64,000 nt of DNA from C-114 sp963745405 (GTDB lineage Bacteria > Chloroflexota > Limnocylindria > Limnocylindrales > CSP1-4). The translations under genes and the position numbers were made by a program. The DNA is taken from assembly GCA_963745405.1 (NCBI GenBank), contig CAVUWY010000003.1, forward strand, positions 186,001 through 250,000, written 5' to 3'. The notes below the pieces were generated by a model. That model worked only from the letters and a program-made list of their open reading frames with translations. It was not told the DNA's origin and did no database searches. This document shows, piece by piece, positions 33,014 through 41,957 of this stretch. Position 1 is the first letter of the stretch. Every line of letters begins with the position of its first letter.

Positions 33014-35584
33014 ATGGTGACGCACGCCGGCCAGCTCGCGCTCGACCCAACGGAGCGCCCGGAGCCACCCGTGCGCGCGCGGCTCGTCCAGGTCGCGATC
33101 GACGCGGCGGGCGGGGCCGGGACTCGCACGTACACGTACACCGTGCCGGCCGGGCTCGTCGACCTCGAGCCGGGCGAGGCGGTCCTCGTGGAGTTCGGGC
33201 GACGGCAGGCGCTCGGCGTCGTCCTGGCCGATCTCGAGGCGGACGATGCGGCGGCAGGGGTCGAGCTCAAGCCGATCCTCGAGCGGGTCCGGGCCGACGG
33301 ACCGATCCTGCCCCGCCTGTCGCTCGAGCTCGCCCGCTGGATCGCCGACCACTACCTCGCCCCGGCCTCGCTCGTCGTCCGGGCGATGCTCCCGCCCGGC
33401 ATGCTCGAGCGGCTCGAGCTGGTCGCCGAGGCGACCGGCTGGGTGGATGGGGAAGGGGAGGACCGTTACCTCCCGACCGCCGAGGACCGGACGATCGTCG
33501 ATCAGCTCGAACTCGGGCCGCGGGCCGTTCGCAGGCTCGACGCGCCGGCCGGACGGGCCGACCTCCTCCGCCGGCTCCACGGTCTCGCCGCCGCCGGGTG
33601 GATCACACTCGACTGGACGCTGACCTCAGCCGGGGCGGGCCCGCGTCATGAGCGACGGGTCCGCCTCACGCCGGAGGGCACGGACGTGGCGGCGGTGCTC
33701 GCCCGGGGGGAGTCGCCGCCCGGTCGGAGACTCGGACCGCGCCAGATCGCACTGCTCGCCGAACTCGCCGACGGCGCCGGACCCGCCGAACCCACCGACC
33801 AGGTCGCTGACCCTGCCGGCGAGGCGGCCGCGGGGACCGGAACGCCCGCTCCCGGACTGGCCGAGCGTCACGGCGCATCGGCGCTCCGCGGGCTGGTGGG
33901 CCGGGGCTACGTGGCCATCGCCGTCGAGGAACGGGCCCGCCGACCGCTGGCCGCCCGATCGGCAGGCCGCCGTGGCGCCCGCCCCGTCGGAAGTGACCTC
34001 ACGGCGCCGCAGGTCGAGGCGGTCGCCGCGATCCGGCGAGCCATCGATGAGCGCGATCCGACTCCCCTCGTCCTCGACGGCGTCACCGGGGCCGGCAAGA
34101 CGGCGGTCTACGTCGAGGCCATCGCGTCCTCGATCGAGGCCGGACGGTCGGTTCTCGTCCTGGTGCCGGAGATCCCGCTCGCGCTGCCCCTCGTGGACCG
34201 CCTCCGGGCCGAGGCGACCGGGGAGATCGCGCTTCTCCATTCCGGCCTCGGTGATGGCGAGCGGTCCGACGAGTGGCGCCGGATCCGGTCCGGGGCGGTC
34301 GACGTCATCGTCGGCACGAGGTCGGCCATCCTCGCGCCGCTGCCCGATGTCGGCCTCGTCATCGTCGACGAGGAGCACGACGGGGCCTACAAGAGCGAGC
34401 GGACGCCGAGGGTCCAGGCCCGCGACGCTGCCGTGCGACTCGCCGCGATCGCCGGGGCGGCCTGCGTCCTCGGTTCGGCGACGCCGGCGGTCGAGACGAT
34501 CGGCCGGGCTCGGGCGGGGACCTATCGGCGGATCGCGCTGCCCGAACGCCCCGCCGGCGCGCCACCGGTCATCGAGGTCGTCGACCTCCGAGCCGAACTG
34601 GCCGACGGCAACCGAGGTCTCCTGTCGCGCCGCCTGGCCGATGCGATCGCTGCCCTCGACCCGGCAGCCGGCGACCGGGCCATCCTCGTCATCAACCGTC
34701 GCGGCACCGCGTCCGCCGTACTCTGCCGCGACTGCGGCCACGCCCAGGCCTGCCCCGAGTGCGGCCTCCCGCTCGTCTTCCACCAGGCCGGCATGAGCCT
34801 CCGCTGCCACCACTGCGGCACCGCCGCCCCGATGGCCACCCGCTGCCCGGCCTGCGGCTCGCCGCGGATCCGCTACCTCGGAGCCGGCACCCAGCGCGTC
34901 GAGGCGGAGGTCCGGCATCGGTTCCCGCGGCTCCGGGTCGCCCGGCTCGACCGCGACGTCGTCGAGCGGCGGGGGGCCGCCGAGCGGATCCTCGACGGCT
35001 TCACGGATGGGCGCTTCGACGTGCTCGTCGGGACGAGCCTCGTGACGAAGGCCCTCGATATCCCGGAGGTGACTCTCGTCGGGGTCGTCTCGGCCGACAT
35101 CGCCCTCAACCTGCCGGACGAACGGGCCGCCGAGCGGACGTACCAGCTCCTCGTCCAGGCGACGGGCCGGGCCGGGCGCGGCGATCGGCCGGGCCTTGCC
35201 ATCATCCAGAGCTACCAGCCGGAGCATCCGGCCATCCAGGCAGCCGCTCGCGCCGACCCAGCCTCGTTCTACGACGCAGAGCTTGCCAGCCGGGAGCGAT
35301 GGGGGGCTCCGCCGTTCGGGCGGTACGTGAAGCTGACCGTCGCCCTCGCCGATGCGAACGAGGCGGAGTCGGAGGCCGTCTCGATGGCGGATCTGCTCCG
35401 GGCTCGAGCCGCCGAGCGCGGCGTGACCGTCGACGTCATCGGTCCGGCGCCCGCCTACATCGCCCGGCGGGCCGACCGCTGGCGCTGGAACGTCGTCCTT
35501 CGCGGCCCGGATCCGGCGGCGCTCCTCGATGGCGGCCTCGGCCCACCGTGGTCGGTCGACGTCGATCCCGACACGCTCCTCTGA
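33014..35584 (+). CDS. priA: primosomal protein N' (replication restart helicase)
   Basis: An 856-residue superfamily 2 helicase that reloads the replisome at stalled forks. In order: N-terminal 3'-end-binding domain (TYTYTVPAGLVDLEPGEAVL), Walker A GVTGAGKTAVY, DEEH box (IVDEEHDGAYK), eight cysteines in four pairs that bind zinc (CRDCG, CPECG, CHHCG, CPACG), and the helicase motif QATGRAGRGD. The insert of about 60 residues before the helicase core is variable. The ATG at 33014 fits the start of the fold; no ribosome site. Confidence 0.96.
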   Translation: MVTHAGQLALDPTERPEPPVRARLVQVAIDAAGGAGTRTYTYTVPAGLVDLEPGEAVLVEFGRRQALGVVLADLEADDAAAGVELKPILERVRADGPILPRLSLELARWIADHYLAPASLVVRAMLPPGMLERLELVAEATGWVDGEGEDRYLPTAEDRTIVDQLELGPRAVRRLDAPAGRADLLRRLHGLAAAGWITLDWTLTSAGAGPRHERRVRLTPEGTDVAAVLARGESPPGRRLGPRQIALLAELADGAGPAEPTDQVADPAGEAAAGTGTPAPGLAERHGASALRGLVGRGYVAIAVEERARRPLAARSAGRRGARPVGSDLTAPQVEAVAAIRRAIDERDPTPLVLDGVTGAGKTAVYVEAIASSIEAGRSVLVLVPEIPLALPLVDRLRAEATGEIALLHSGLGDGERSDEWRRIRSGAVDVIVGTRSAILAPLPDVGLVIVDEEHDGAYKSERTPRVQARDAAVRLAAIAGAACVLGSATPAVETIGRARAGTYRRIALPERPAGAPPVIEVVDLRAELADGNRGLLSRRLADAIAALDPAAGDRAILVINRRGTASAVLCRDCGHAQACPECGLPLVFHQAGMSLRCHHCGTAAPMATRCPACGSPRIRYLGAGTQRVEAEVRHRFPRLRVARLDRDVVERRGAAERILDGFTDGRFDVLVGTSLVTKALDIPEVTLVGVVSADIALNLPDERAAERTYQLLVQATGRAGRGDRPGLAIIQSYQPEHPAIQAAARADPASFYDAELASRERWGAPPFGRYVKLTVALADANEAESEAVSMADLLRARAAERGVTVDVIGPAPAYIARRADRWRWNVVLRGPDPAALLDGGLGPPWSVDVDPDTLL

Positions 35585-35615
35585 CGCCGGCCCGGAGGTC
35601 GCGGGTCCTCGTCGG

Positions 35616-35621
35616 TATACT
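35616..35621 (+). promoter_or_regulatory. -10 box of def (leaderless)
   Basis: TATACT, 8 nt before the ATG at 35630, with no ribosome site. Confidence 0.5.
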
Positions 35622-35629
35622 TCCGCGCC

Positions 35630-36142
35630 ATGAGTGTCAGACCCATCGTCATGCTCGGCGATCCCCGGCTCCGCATCAAGGGCCTGCCCGTCGACAGCTT
35701 CGGCCGCTACCTCCACGAGCTCCTCGACGATCTCACCGATTCGATGCGCCATGCGCCGGGCGTCGGTCTGGCCGGTCCGCAGCTCGGTGAGGCGGTCGCG
35801 GCCTGCGTTATCGAAGTCGACGGCCAGCTCCACGAGCTCGTCAACCCGGCCATCGTCCGCTCGAGCGGCGACGACCGCGACCTCGAAGGTTGCCTCTCGA
35901 TCCCCGGCTACGTCGCCTACGTGACCCGCCGCGAGCGGGTCTGGGTCGTCGCCCAGAACCGCTTCGGGCGCAAGATCAAGGTCGCCGGCTCGGGTCTCCT
36001 CGGCCGGGCGCTCCAGCACGAACTTGATCACCTCGACGGGAAGCTCTACATCGACTACCTCGAGTCGATGGACGAGCTCATCGAGGTCGGCGGGGGCGAC
36101 GAGGACGAGGAGGTCGCGACGCGGGAGGCGGCGCTCGCGTGA
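35630..36142 (+). CDS. def: peptide deformylase
   Basis: Metalloenzyme that removes formyl from new N-termini. All three motifs are present: GVGLAGPQLG (motif 1), EGCLSIPGY (motif 2, Cys ligand) and QHELDHLDG (motif 3, HExDH). 170 residues is usual. GTG of fmt overlaps its stop, so the formylation and deformylation genes are coupled. Confidence 0.97.
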   Translation: MSVRPIVMLGDPRLRIKGLPVDSFGRYLHELLDDLTDSMRHAPGVGLAGPQLGEAVAACVIEVDGQLHELVNPAIVRSSGDDRDLEGCLSIPGYVAYVTRRERVWVVAQNRFGRKIKVAGSGLLGRALQHELDHLDGKLYIDYLESMDELIEVGGGDEDEEVATREAALA

Positions 36143-37104
36143 GCGACGCCGGCCCGACGGGCCGGGCGCGGGCCGTCTTCTTCGGATCCGGATCGTTCGC
36201 CGTCCCGATCCTCGAGGCGGTCGCCGAGAGCCCCGACGTCGAGCTCGTGGCGGTCGTCTCCGTTCCAGATCGCCCTGCCGGACGGCGTGGCGAGCCGACC
36301 CCGACGCCGGTCAGCACGAGCGCCGGGGAGCGCGGCCTGGCCGTCCTCCGGCCGCCGAGCCTCAGGGACACGATGGCGGTCGACGAGATCGCCGGTCTGG
36401 ATGTGCAGGTGGGCGTACTGGCCGACTACGGCCGCATCGTCCCGCCCGCGATACTCGCCCTGCCGCGGCGAGGGATCCTCAACGTCCATCCGTCGCTCCT
36501 CCCGCGGTGGAGGGGAGCGGCCCCGATCCAGGCGACGATCTCCGCCGGTGACGCGGAGACCGGGGTCACCCTCATCGCGATGGACGCCGGGCTCGACAGC
36601 GGGCCGATCGTGGCCGTCGACCGCTGGTCGCTGAGCGGCACCGAAACGGCTCCGGACCTCGAAGCCCGGGCGGCCGAGGCCGGGGCGGCGCTCGTTCGTC
36701 GAACGCTGGGTCGCTGGCTCAGGGGGGAGATCGTGCCGGCGCCGCAGGATGCGGCAGGGGTCACGATGACGAGGCCGCTCCGTCGTGACGACGGACGACT
36801 TGCCCCGGACAGGCAGGCGGTCGAGCTCGAGCGGCAGGTCCGGGCATTCCAGCCCTGGCCGGGCAGCTTCCTCGAGACACCGGCCGGTCGGGTCATCGTC
36901 TGGTCGGCTGCGGTCGCGGAACCACGAACCGGAGACGCAGCCGGGACGATCGCGGCCGACGACGACGGTCTCGCTCTCATCGCCGCCGACGGCCGTCTCC
37001 GACTCCTCGAGGTCCAGCCGGCCGGCGGGCGGAGGATGTCGGGCGCGGACCTGCGTCGAGGCCGACCCGAGCTCGTCGGAGCGCGGGTCTCCACGTCGAC
37101 CTGA
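36139..37104 (+). CDS. fmt: methionyl-tRNA formyltransferase
   Basis: Transfers formyl from 10-formyl-tetrahydrofolate to initiator Met-tRNA. The N-terminal domain carries NVHPSLLPRWRGAAPIQATI with the conserved catalytic region and GVTLIAMDAGLDSGPI; the C-terminal OB-like domain follows from about residue 210. 321 residues. GTG start, 4-nt overlap with def. Confidence 0.96.
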   Translation: MSDAGPTGRARAVFFGSGSFAVPILEAVAESPDVELVAVVSVPDRPAGRRGEPTPTPVSTSAGERGLAVLRPPSLRDTMAVDEIAGLDVQVGVLADYGRIVPPAILALPRRGILNVHPSLLPRWRGAAPIQATISAGDAETGVTLIAMDAGLDSGPIVAVDRWSLSGTETAPDLEARAAEAGAALVRRTLGRWLRGEIVPAPQDAAGVTMTRPLRRDDGRLAPDRQAVELERQVRAFQPWPGSFLETPAGRVIVWSAAVAEPRTGDAAGTIAADDDGLALIAADGRLRLLEVQPAGGRRMSGADLRRGRPELVGARVSTST

Positions 37105-37138
37105 CGCCCGCCCGCGGACGCCGTGCGAGAATCCGCCG

Positions 37139-38401
37139 ATGAGCGAGACCGATCGTCCCCAGGCCGAGGTGCCGAGCGGATCGGCGACCCAGCTGGACGG
37201 CGCCAGGCCTGGGCTGTCGGGCGTCGCGGCGGACGACCTCGCGGCCTGGCTGACCCGGAACGGGGCGCCAGCCTACCGCGCGGACCAGCTGGCGGACGCG
37301 GTCTGGCGGCGGCACGCCCGGACTCCGGAGGACCTCCACCCCCTGCCGTCGGCGCTGCGGCACGCGGTCGGTGAGGCGTTCGCGATCGACACGATGGCAT
37401 CGACCGAGGTCCGGCTTTCGGACGGCGGACAGACCGAGAAGGCTCTCCACACGCTCGACGACGGCACCCTGATCGAGTCGGTCCTCATGCACTATCCGGC
37501 ACGGGCGGGCCGCCGGGAGCGGCACACCGTCTGCATCTCGAGCCAGGCGGGCTGTGCCGTCGGCTGCCCGTTCTGTGCGACCGGCGAACTCGGCTTCGGG
37601 CGCGACCTGTCGACGGCCGAGATCGTCGACCAGGTCCGCTGGGCCGCCCGGCGCCTGGCGGCCGACGGGCGCCGGCTGACGAACGTCGTCTTCATGGGCA
37701 TGGGCGAGCCGCTGCTCAACCTCGACCGTGTCCTCGAGGCCGTCACGGCCCTCGCGGATCCTGATCGGTTCGGCCTCGGGGCGCGCCACATCACGGTGAG
37801 CACCTCGGGTGTCGTGCCGGGCATCCGCCGCCTGACCGGACTCGGACCCCAATTCACCCTCGCGGTGAGCCTCCATGCTGCGCGTGATCCCCTCCGCGAC
37901 GTCCTCGTACCCCTGAACCGGCGCTGGCCGGTGGCCGAGGTGCTGGCGGCGGCGCGCGATCACGCCGCGGCGACCGGCCGGCGCATCAGCTATGAGTACA
38001 CGATGATCTCGGGAGTCAACGACACGGCGCTCGATGCCGAGGCGCTGGCGACGGCACTGCGCGGCGATCTCGCCCATGTCAACCTCATCCCGATGAACCC
38101 GGTCGCTCACACGCCCTGGACGGCCTCTCCGATGACGGTCATCGAGGCGTTCGCCGACCGCTTGCGGGCCGGCGGCATCCCGGTGACGATCCGGCGGAAT
38201 CGTGGGCAGGAGATCGGTGCCGCCTGTGGTCAGCTGGCGGCCGAGCGGGCCGGCGAACCATCGGCACCGGCGGTCGCCCGGCGTCGCGAGCGGATCGTCG
38301 TGGCCAGCGCGGCGGCCCTCCGCGGCGAGCGTGCCGGCGCACCGCTCGAGGGGGACCTCCCCCTCGCCGTCGGGGCCGGTTCATCGTCGGGTGGGACCTG
38401 A
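37139..38401 (+). CDS. rlmN: 23S rRNA/tRNA adenine-C2 methyltransferase
   Basis: Radical SAM enzyme that methylates A2503 of 23S rRNA and A37 of some tRNAs. The Fe-S motif is SSQAGCAVGCPFCATGELG; FMGMGEPLLNLDRVLEA, HITVSTSGVVPGIRRL and PMNPVAHTPW follow, and the second cysteine lies in GAACGQL. About 45 extra C-terminal residues follow the fold. A -10-like GAGAAT ends 6 nt before ATG 37139 and there is no ribosome site. Confidence 0.96.
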   Translation: MSETDRPQAEVPSGSATQLDGARPGLSGVAADDLAAWLTRNGAPAYRADQLADAVWRRHARTPEDLHPLPSALRHAVGEAFAIDTMASTEVRLSDGGQTEKALHTLDDGTLIESVLMHYPARAGRRERHTVCISSQAGCAVGCPFCATGELGFGRDLSTAEIVDQVRWAARRLAADGRRLTNVVFMGMGEPLLNLDRVLEAVTALADPDRFGLGARHITVSTSGVVPGIRRLTGLGPQFTLAVSLHAARDPLRDVLVPLNRRWPVAEVLAAARDHAAATGRRISYEYTMISGVNDTALDAEALATALRGDLAHVNLIPMNPVAHTPWTASPMTVIEAFADRLRAGGIPVTIRRNRGQEIGAACGQLAAERAGEPSAPAVARRRERIVVASAAALRGERAGAPLEGDLPLAVGAGSSSGGT

Positions 38402-39372
38402 TGCCTGACGGCCGGGCCCGCGTCGCGGCGAGCATCCTGGACGCCGACTTCGCCAATCTCGCCAACGCGGTCCGCCGAGCCGAACGGGCAGGGACCGACC
38501 GCTTCCACCTCGATGTCATGGACGGCCACTTCGTCCCCAACACGACCTTCGGGCCGAAGATGATCAAGGCCATCCGAGCGCGGACTCGCCTGCCGCTCGA
38601 CGCCCACCTGATGACCGACAACCCGGCGGCATTCATCGATCAGTACATCGACGCCGGCTGCGACTCGATCACGATCCACGTCGAGATCGACGAGCCGATC
38701 GAGCCGATGCTCCGGGCGATCCGGGCCGCCGGACGAGCCGCCGGCCTGGCGGTCAAGCCGAAGACGCCGCTCGAATCGTTGGAACCCTACGCGCCGCTCC
38801 TCGACATCGTCCTCGTGATGACCGTCGAGCCCGGCTTCGGCGGCCAGGCGTTCATGCGCGACGTCGCCGCGGCCAAGCTCCTGGCCGCGCGGAACTATCT
38901 CCGCTTCAAGGCGCACGGCGGCGAGGTCCACGTCGACGGCGGGGCGAACCGGGAGACCGCCGAGTTCATCGGCGCCCAGGGCACGGACGTGCTCGTGGTC
39001 GGTTCGCCGCTGTGGATCAAGGGCCACGACATGGCCCGCGAGATCCGGCTCATCCGGGCCCTCGCCGACGAGGGCTACCAGTACGGCCTCAACGACGGGC
39101 TGCCGCCGATCCCGCGGGACCGCTGGACGTCGTTCGTCCGCCTCCCGCGGCCGGTCGCCGAGCGGGCCATGACGACCATCGAGGCCGGCGGGATCCCGGT
39201 CATCATGCTCCGCGGCGACGGTCCGGCCGATCCCGAGGAGGGCCGCGACTACGACCTCAGCGTGCCCCTGTCGGCGGCCCCCCTCGCCCTCGAGCGCCAT
39301 GGCGCCGATCGGGAGGGCTGGCTCCGCGAGGCGGACGCCTGGCGGACGAAGCGCCGCTCCGCCGCACGATGA
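38401..39372 (+). CDS. rpe: ribulose-phosphate 3-epimerase with extra C-terminal domain
   Basis: Pentose-phosphate and Calvin cycle epimerase. Residues 1-220 are the TIM barrel with metal ligands H36, D38 (FHLDVMDGHFVPN), H69 and D179 (VHVDGGAN), plus MTVEPGFGGQAF. The protein has 323 residues against about 220 for the family: a tail of roughly 100 residues (LPPIPRDRWTSFVRLPRP and later) matches nothing I recognise. ATG overlaps the rlmN stop by 1 nt. Confidence 0.92.
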   Translation: MPDGRARVAASILDADFANLANAVRRAERAGTDRFHLDVMDGHFVPNTTFGPKMIKAIRARTRLPLDAHLMTDNPAAFIDQYIDAGCDSITIHVEIDEPIEPMLRAIRAAGRAAGLAVKPKTPLESLEPYAPLLDIVLVMTVEPGFGGQAFMRDVAAAKLLAARNYLRFKAHGGEVHVDGGANRETAEFIGAQGTDVLVVGSPLWIKGHDMAREIRLIRALADEGYQYGLNDGLPPIPRDRWTSFVRLPRPVAERAMTTIEAGGIPVIMLRGDGPADPEEGRDYDLSVPLSAAPLALERHGADREGWLREADAWRTKRRSAAR

Positions 39373-40640
39373 CGGAGCCCGCGGCGGCGGTCCCGACCCC
39401 CGACCTCGGCGAAGGGGCGGCGACCACGACCGCGGGTGGGACGGAGAGCCCGACGGTGGCCGGGACGGCGACCCTCGTCCGCCGCAACGATCGGATCCTG
39501 CTCCTCGCCGTCGGGGCCTACATCGTCCTGCTCTCGACGCTGATGATCCTGCGCGGCGTCTCGATCACCCCGGACGTCCTGCTGGTCGCGCTCGGACTGG
39601 CGGCGGTGATCCTCGGCCGCGGCCGGCTCTTCCTGCGCGACTGGATCCCGTTCATCGGGTTGTTCTTCGCCTACGAGCTCATGCGGGGCTACGCTGACAA
39701 CTTCGGTGCCGACGTCCACGTCACCGACGTCATCTCGATCGAACGGGCGATCTCCTTCGGCGCCCTGCCGACTCAGGTCCTCCAGGAGTGGCTCCATCCG
39801 GCGACCGGGGTCGATCCGGTGGCGGTCGCCTCGACCGTCCTGTACTTCCTCCACTTCCCGCTGCCCCTGGCCGTCGGCTTCTTCCTGTGGCTCCGCCGCC
39901 GGCGGACCTTCTACGACTTCGTCGCGGCCCTCATCGTCCTCTCGATGGCCGGCTTCGTGACCTATCTCATCCTGCCGGTGGCGCCGCCGTGGTGGGCCGC
40001 CCAGCACGGGTTCCTCCTCAATGCCGACGGCAGCCCGGCGGTGCTCCACCTGAAGGACGGGGCGTTCGACGCGATGGCCCGGGCGCTCGGCTTCGACGGC
40101 AGCTACGTCTACAGCTACACGATCTACGACATCAACCCGAACGAGGTCGCGGCGTTCCCCTCGCTCCATGCCGGCTATCCGTTCCTCGCCTTCCTCTTCG
40201 CCCGGCGGGCGTTCGGCCGGGTCGGCTGGCTGATGCTCGTCTACGCCGTCGCGGTGTGGTTCGCCATCGTCTATCTCGGCGAGCACTACGTCGTCGACGT
40301 CATCGGTGGGGTGGTCTTCGCCTCGGCGTCGTACTGGGCGGTCATCCACGCACCGGGCTGGTTCCGCCGCATCGTCGACCGGGCGGTCGACCCGGAACTC
40401 GAGGCGAGCGTCGAGGCCGCCGATGCGGGCGACATCGGTGCGCTCGGCCGGCTCGGTCGCCACGTCCGCTGGTCGGTGGTCGGCCAGGGCGCGGTCCTCG
40501 CGGCGATCGGGGCGGCAGGGGTCGCCGTGCTCGCCCGGACCGGAGCGGCCGGTGGTGCCGGGACGCCGCTTTATCTCGTGCCCTGGGCGCTCCTCCTCGG
40601 CGGTGCCTGGCGGGCCGCCGTCGGCCTGCTCAGCCGGTAG
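39369..40640 (+). CDS. PAP2/inositol-phosphorylceramide-synthase-like membrane phosphatase
   Basis: A 423-residue membrane protein with about eight helices. The PAP2-type active site pieces are present: FPSLHAGYPFLAFLF (S-x-x-H-x-x-x-P motif) and YLGEHYVVDVIGG (second histidine and Asp). The early region (FFAYELMRGYADNFG) is typical of the aureobasidin-resistance/IPC synthase-like branch. Likely acts on a lipid phosphate or transfers a phospho-headgroup; the substrate is not clear. ATGA overlap with rpe. Confidence 0.88.
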   Translation: MTEPAAAVPTPDLGEGAATTTAGGTESPTVAGTATLVRRNDRILLLAVGAYIVLLSTLMILRGVSITPDVLLVALGLAAVILGRGRLFLRDWIPFIGLFFAYELMRGYADNFGADVHVTDVISIERAISFGALPTQVLQEWLHPATGVDPVAVASTVLYFLHFPLPLAVGFFLWLRRRRTFYDFVAALIVLSMAGFVTYLILPVAPPWWAAQHGFLLNADGSPAVLHLKDGAFDAMARALGFDGSYVYSYTIYDINPNEVAAFPSLHAGYPFLAFLFARRAFGRVGWLMLVYAVAVWFAIVYLGEHYVVDVIGGVVFASASYWAVIHAPGWFRRIVDRAVDPELEASVEAADAGDIGALGRLGRHVRWSVVGQGAVLAAIGAAGVAVLARTGAAGGAGTPLYLVPWALLLGGAWRAAVGLLSR

Positions 40641-40647
40641 GGGAGCG

Positions 40648-41106
40648 ATGCGGGCACTGCTCCAGCGCGTGGAGCGAGGCGAGGTCCGGGTCGACGGCGC
40701 CGCCGTCGGGACGATCGGGCGTGGCCTCGTCGTGCTCCTCGGTGTCGGCCATGACGATGACGAGGCGACGGCCGACGCACTGGCCCGGCGGATCGTCGAG
40801 CTGCGGATCTTCCGCGATGCCGACGGCCGGACCAACCGATCCCTTGCGGAGGTGGGCGGCGAGGCCCTGATCGTGTCGCAGTTCACCCTTTACGCCGACA
40901 CGTCCCGAGGGCGGCGCCCCGGGTTCACGGGCGCCGCGCCGCCGGACCTCGCCGAGCGGCTGTACGAACGGCTCTGCGCGGCGATCGAAGGGGAGGGGGT
41001 CCGGGTCGCTCGGGGTCGCTTCGGGGCCGAGATGGCGGTCGAGCTCGTCAACGACGGCCCGTTCACCATCTGGCTCGACACCGATCGAACGCCGCCGCCG
41101 CCTTAG
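40648..41106 (+). CDS. dtd: D-aminoacyl-tRNA deacylase
   Basis: Removes D-amino acids wrongly loaded on tRNA. 152 residues with MRALLQRVERGEVRVDG, SQFTLYADTSRGRRPGF and the cross-subunit motif NDGPFTIWLDT (family form NxGPVT). GGGAG precedes the ATG by 2-6 nt. Last gene of the run starting at ileS. Confidence 0.96.
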   Translation: MRALLQRVERGEVRVDGAAVGTIGRGLVVLLGVGHDDDEATADALARRIVELRIFRDADGRTNRSLAEVGGEALIVSQFTLYADTSRGRRPGFTGAAPPDLAERLYERLCAAIEGEGVRVARGRFGAEMAVELVNDGPFTIWLDTDRTPPPP

Positions 41107-41112
41107 ACATGA

Positions 41113-41144
41113 CGAACCCCCGCGCCGATCGGCGTGGGGGTTCG
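41113..41144. terminator. strong bidirectional terminator
   Basis: CGAACCCCCGCGCC pairs over 14 positions (one G-T) with GGCGTGGGGGTTCG across a GATC loop. It separates the convergent dtd and rpmB genes, and is the longest stem in the window. Confidence 0.85.
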
Positions 41145-41177
41145 GAAGTGCGCTGCCGGCCCGCGGCGGGCGGGACG

Positions 41178-41375
41178 CTACTTGGCGTTCTTGAGCTGGG
41201 TCCGCCGGCAGCGGGTGCAGGCGAGCTGCTTGGTCGCGACGCCGTCGGTCACGACGAGGAGCGGCTGCAGGTTCGGCTGCATGCGGCGGTGGGCGCGGAC
41301 GCGGTTCATCCCGGACGACTGGGGGTTGTATCCCCCCATCGAGACTTTGCCGCAGATGGCGCAGGCGCGGGCCAT
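41178..41375 (-). CDS. rpmB: 50S ribosomal protein L28
   Basis: A 65-residue basic protein with the zinc-binding form of L28: CAICGK near the N-terminus and CTRCRR near the C-terminus, and the core RVRAHRRMQPNLQPLLV. The ATG has a weak GAGG. It is divergent from the Asp23 gene and shares a 110-nt promoter region with it. Confidence 0.96.
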   Translation of the reverse strand: MARACAICGKVSMGGYNPQSSGMNRVRAHRRMQPNLQPLLVVTDGVATKQLACTRCRRTQLKNAK

Positions 41376-41436
41376 GAGGACCTCAGGATCGGGTGTTTTC
41401 GGGATGTCCGGACCGGGCGGGCTCGAACGGGGCGGT

Positions 41437-41442
41437 ATCATA
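41437..41442 (-). promoter_or_regulatory. -10 box of rpmB
   Basis: Minus-strand TATGAT, 61 nt before the rpmB start. The overlapping plus-strand TATCAT (41436-41441) could serve the Asp23-fakA-recG operon, so the site may work in both directions. Confidence 0.5.
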
Positions 41443-41486
41443 GCACACGGTCCGCGCCGCCCAGCCCGCACGAGGACTTCGACCGG

Positions 41487-41879
41487 ATGACTCTGCGCCC
41501 CTCCGCGGGTCGCTCCGCCGTGACCCGCCGGGCCGTCGCCGACATCGTCGAGGCGTCGGTGCGCGGCAGCTACGGGGTCGTCGGCTTCGCGACTCCGACG
41601 GTCGGCGGCCACCTCGTCCGCCTCCTCGGTCTCGGCGAGCCGGGCATCCGGGTGGCGTTCTCCGACGGGCTCATCGTCCACCTCCATCTGCGGGTCGCCT
41701 ACGGCCTGCCGGTGGCGGAGGTCGCCCGCCAGGTCGACTCGGCCGTCCGCTACGCGCTCCGCCGGGACCTCGGCCGGCAGTCGGTCGAGCTGACGGTCCA
41801 CATCGACGGCCTGGCCTATCGGCCGGCCCGGTTCCCGGAGGCTGCCGCAGAGGTGCCAGCCGATGCAGACGCACGATGA
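41487..41879 (+). CDS. Asp23/Gls24 family protein, copy 1
   Basis: The 130-residue Asp23 fold (VVGFATPTVGGHLVRL, VHLHLRVAYGLPVAEVARQV, VELTVHIDGL) is typical of this envelope-stress family of Gram-positive bacteria. It usually precedes the fakA-type gene, as here. A second, shorter copy is at 50268-50582. It probably supports membrane or fatty-acid homeostasis; the exact role is unknown. The ATG at 41487 fits the start of the fold; GAGG lies 11 nt upstream. Confidence 0.88.
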   Translation: MTLRPSAGRSAVTRRAVADIVEASVRGSYGVVGFATPTVGGHLVRLLGLGEPGIRVAFSDGLIVHLHLRVAYGLPVAEVARQVDSAVRYALRRDLGRQSVELTVHIDGLAYRPARFPEAAAEVPADADAR

Positions 41880-41957
41880 CGGAGACGACGGCGATCGTGG
41901 CGATGACGGCGATGGGCCCGCCGTCGATACCCTGTCTCAACGGATCGGCGGGGCCGC

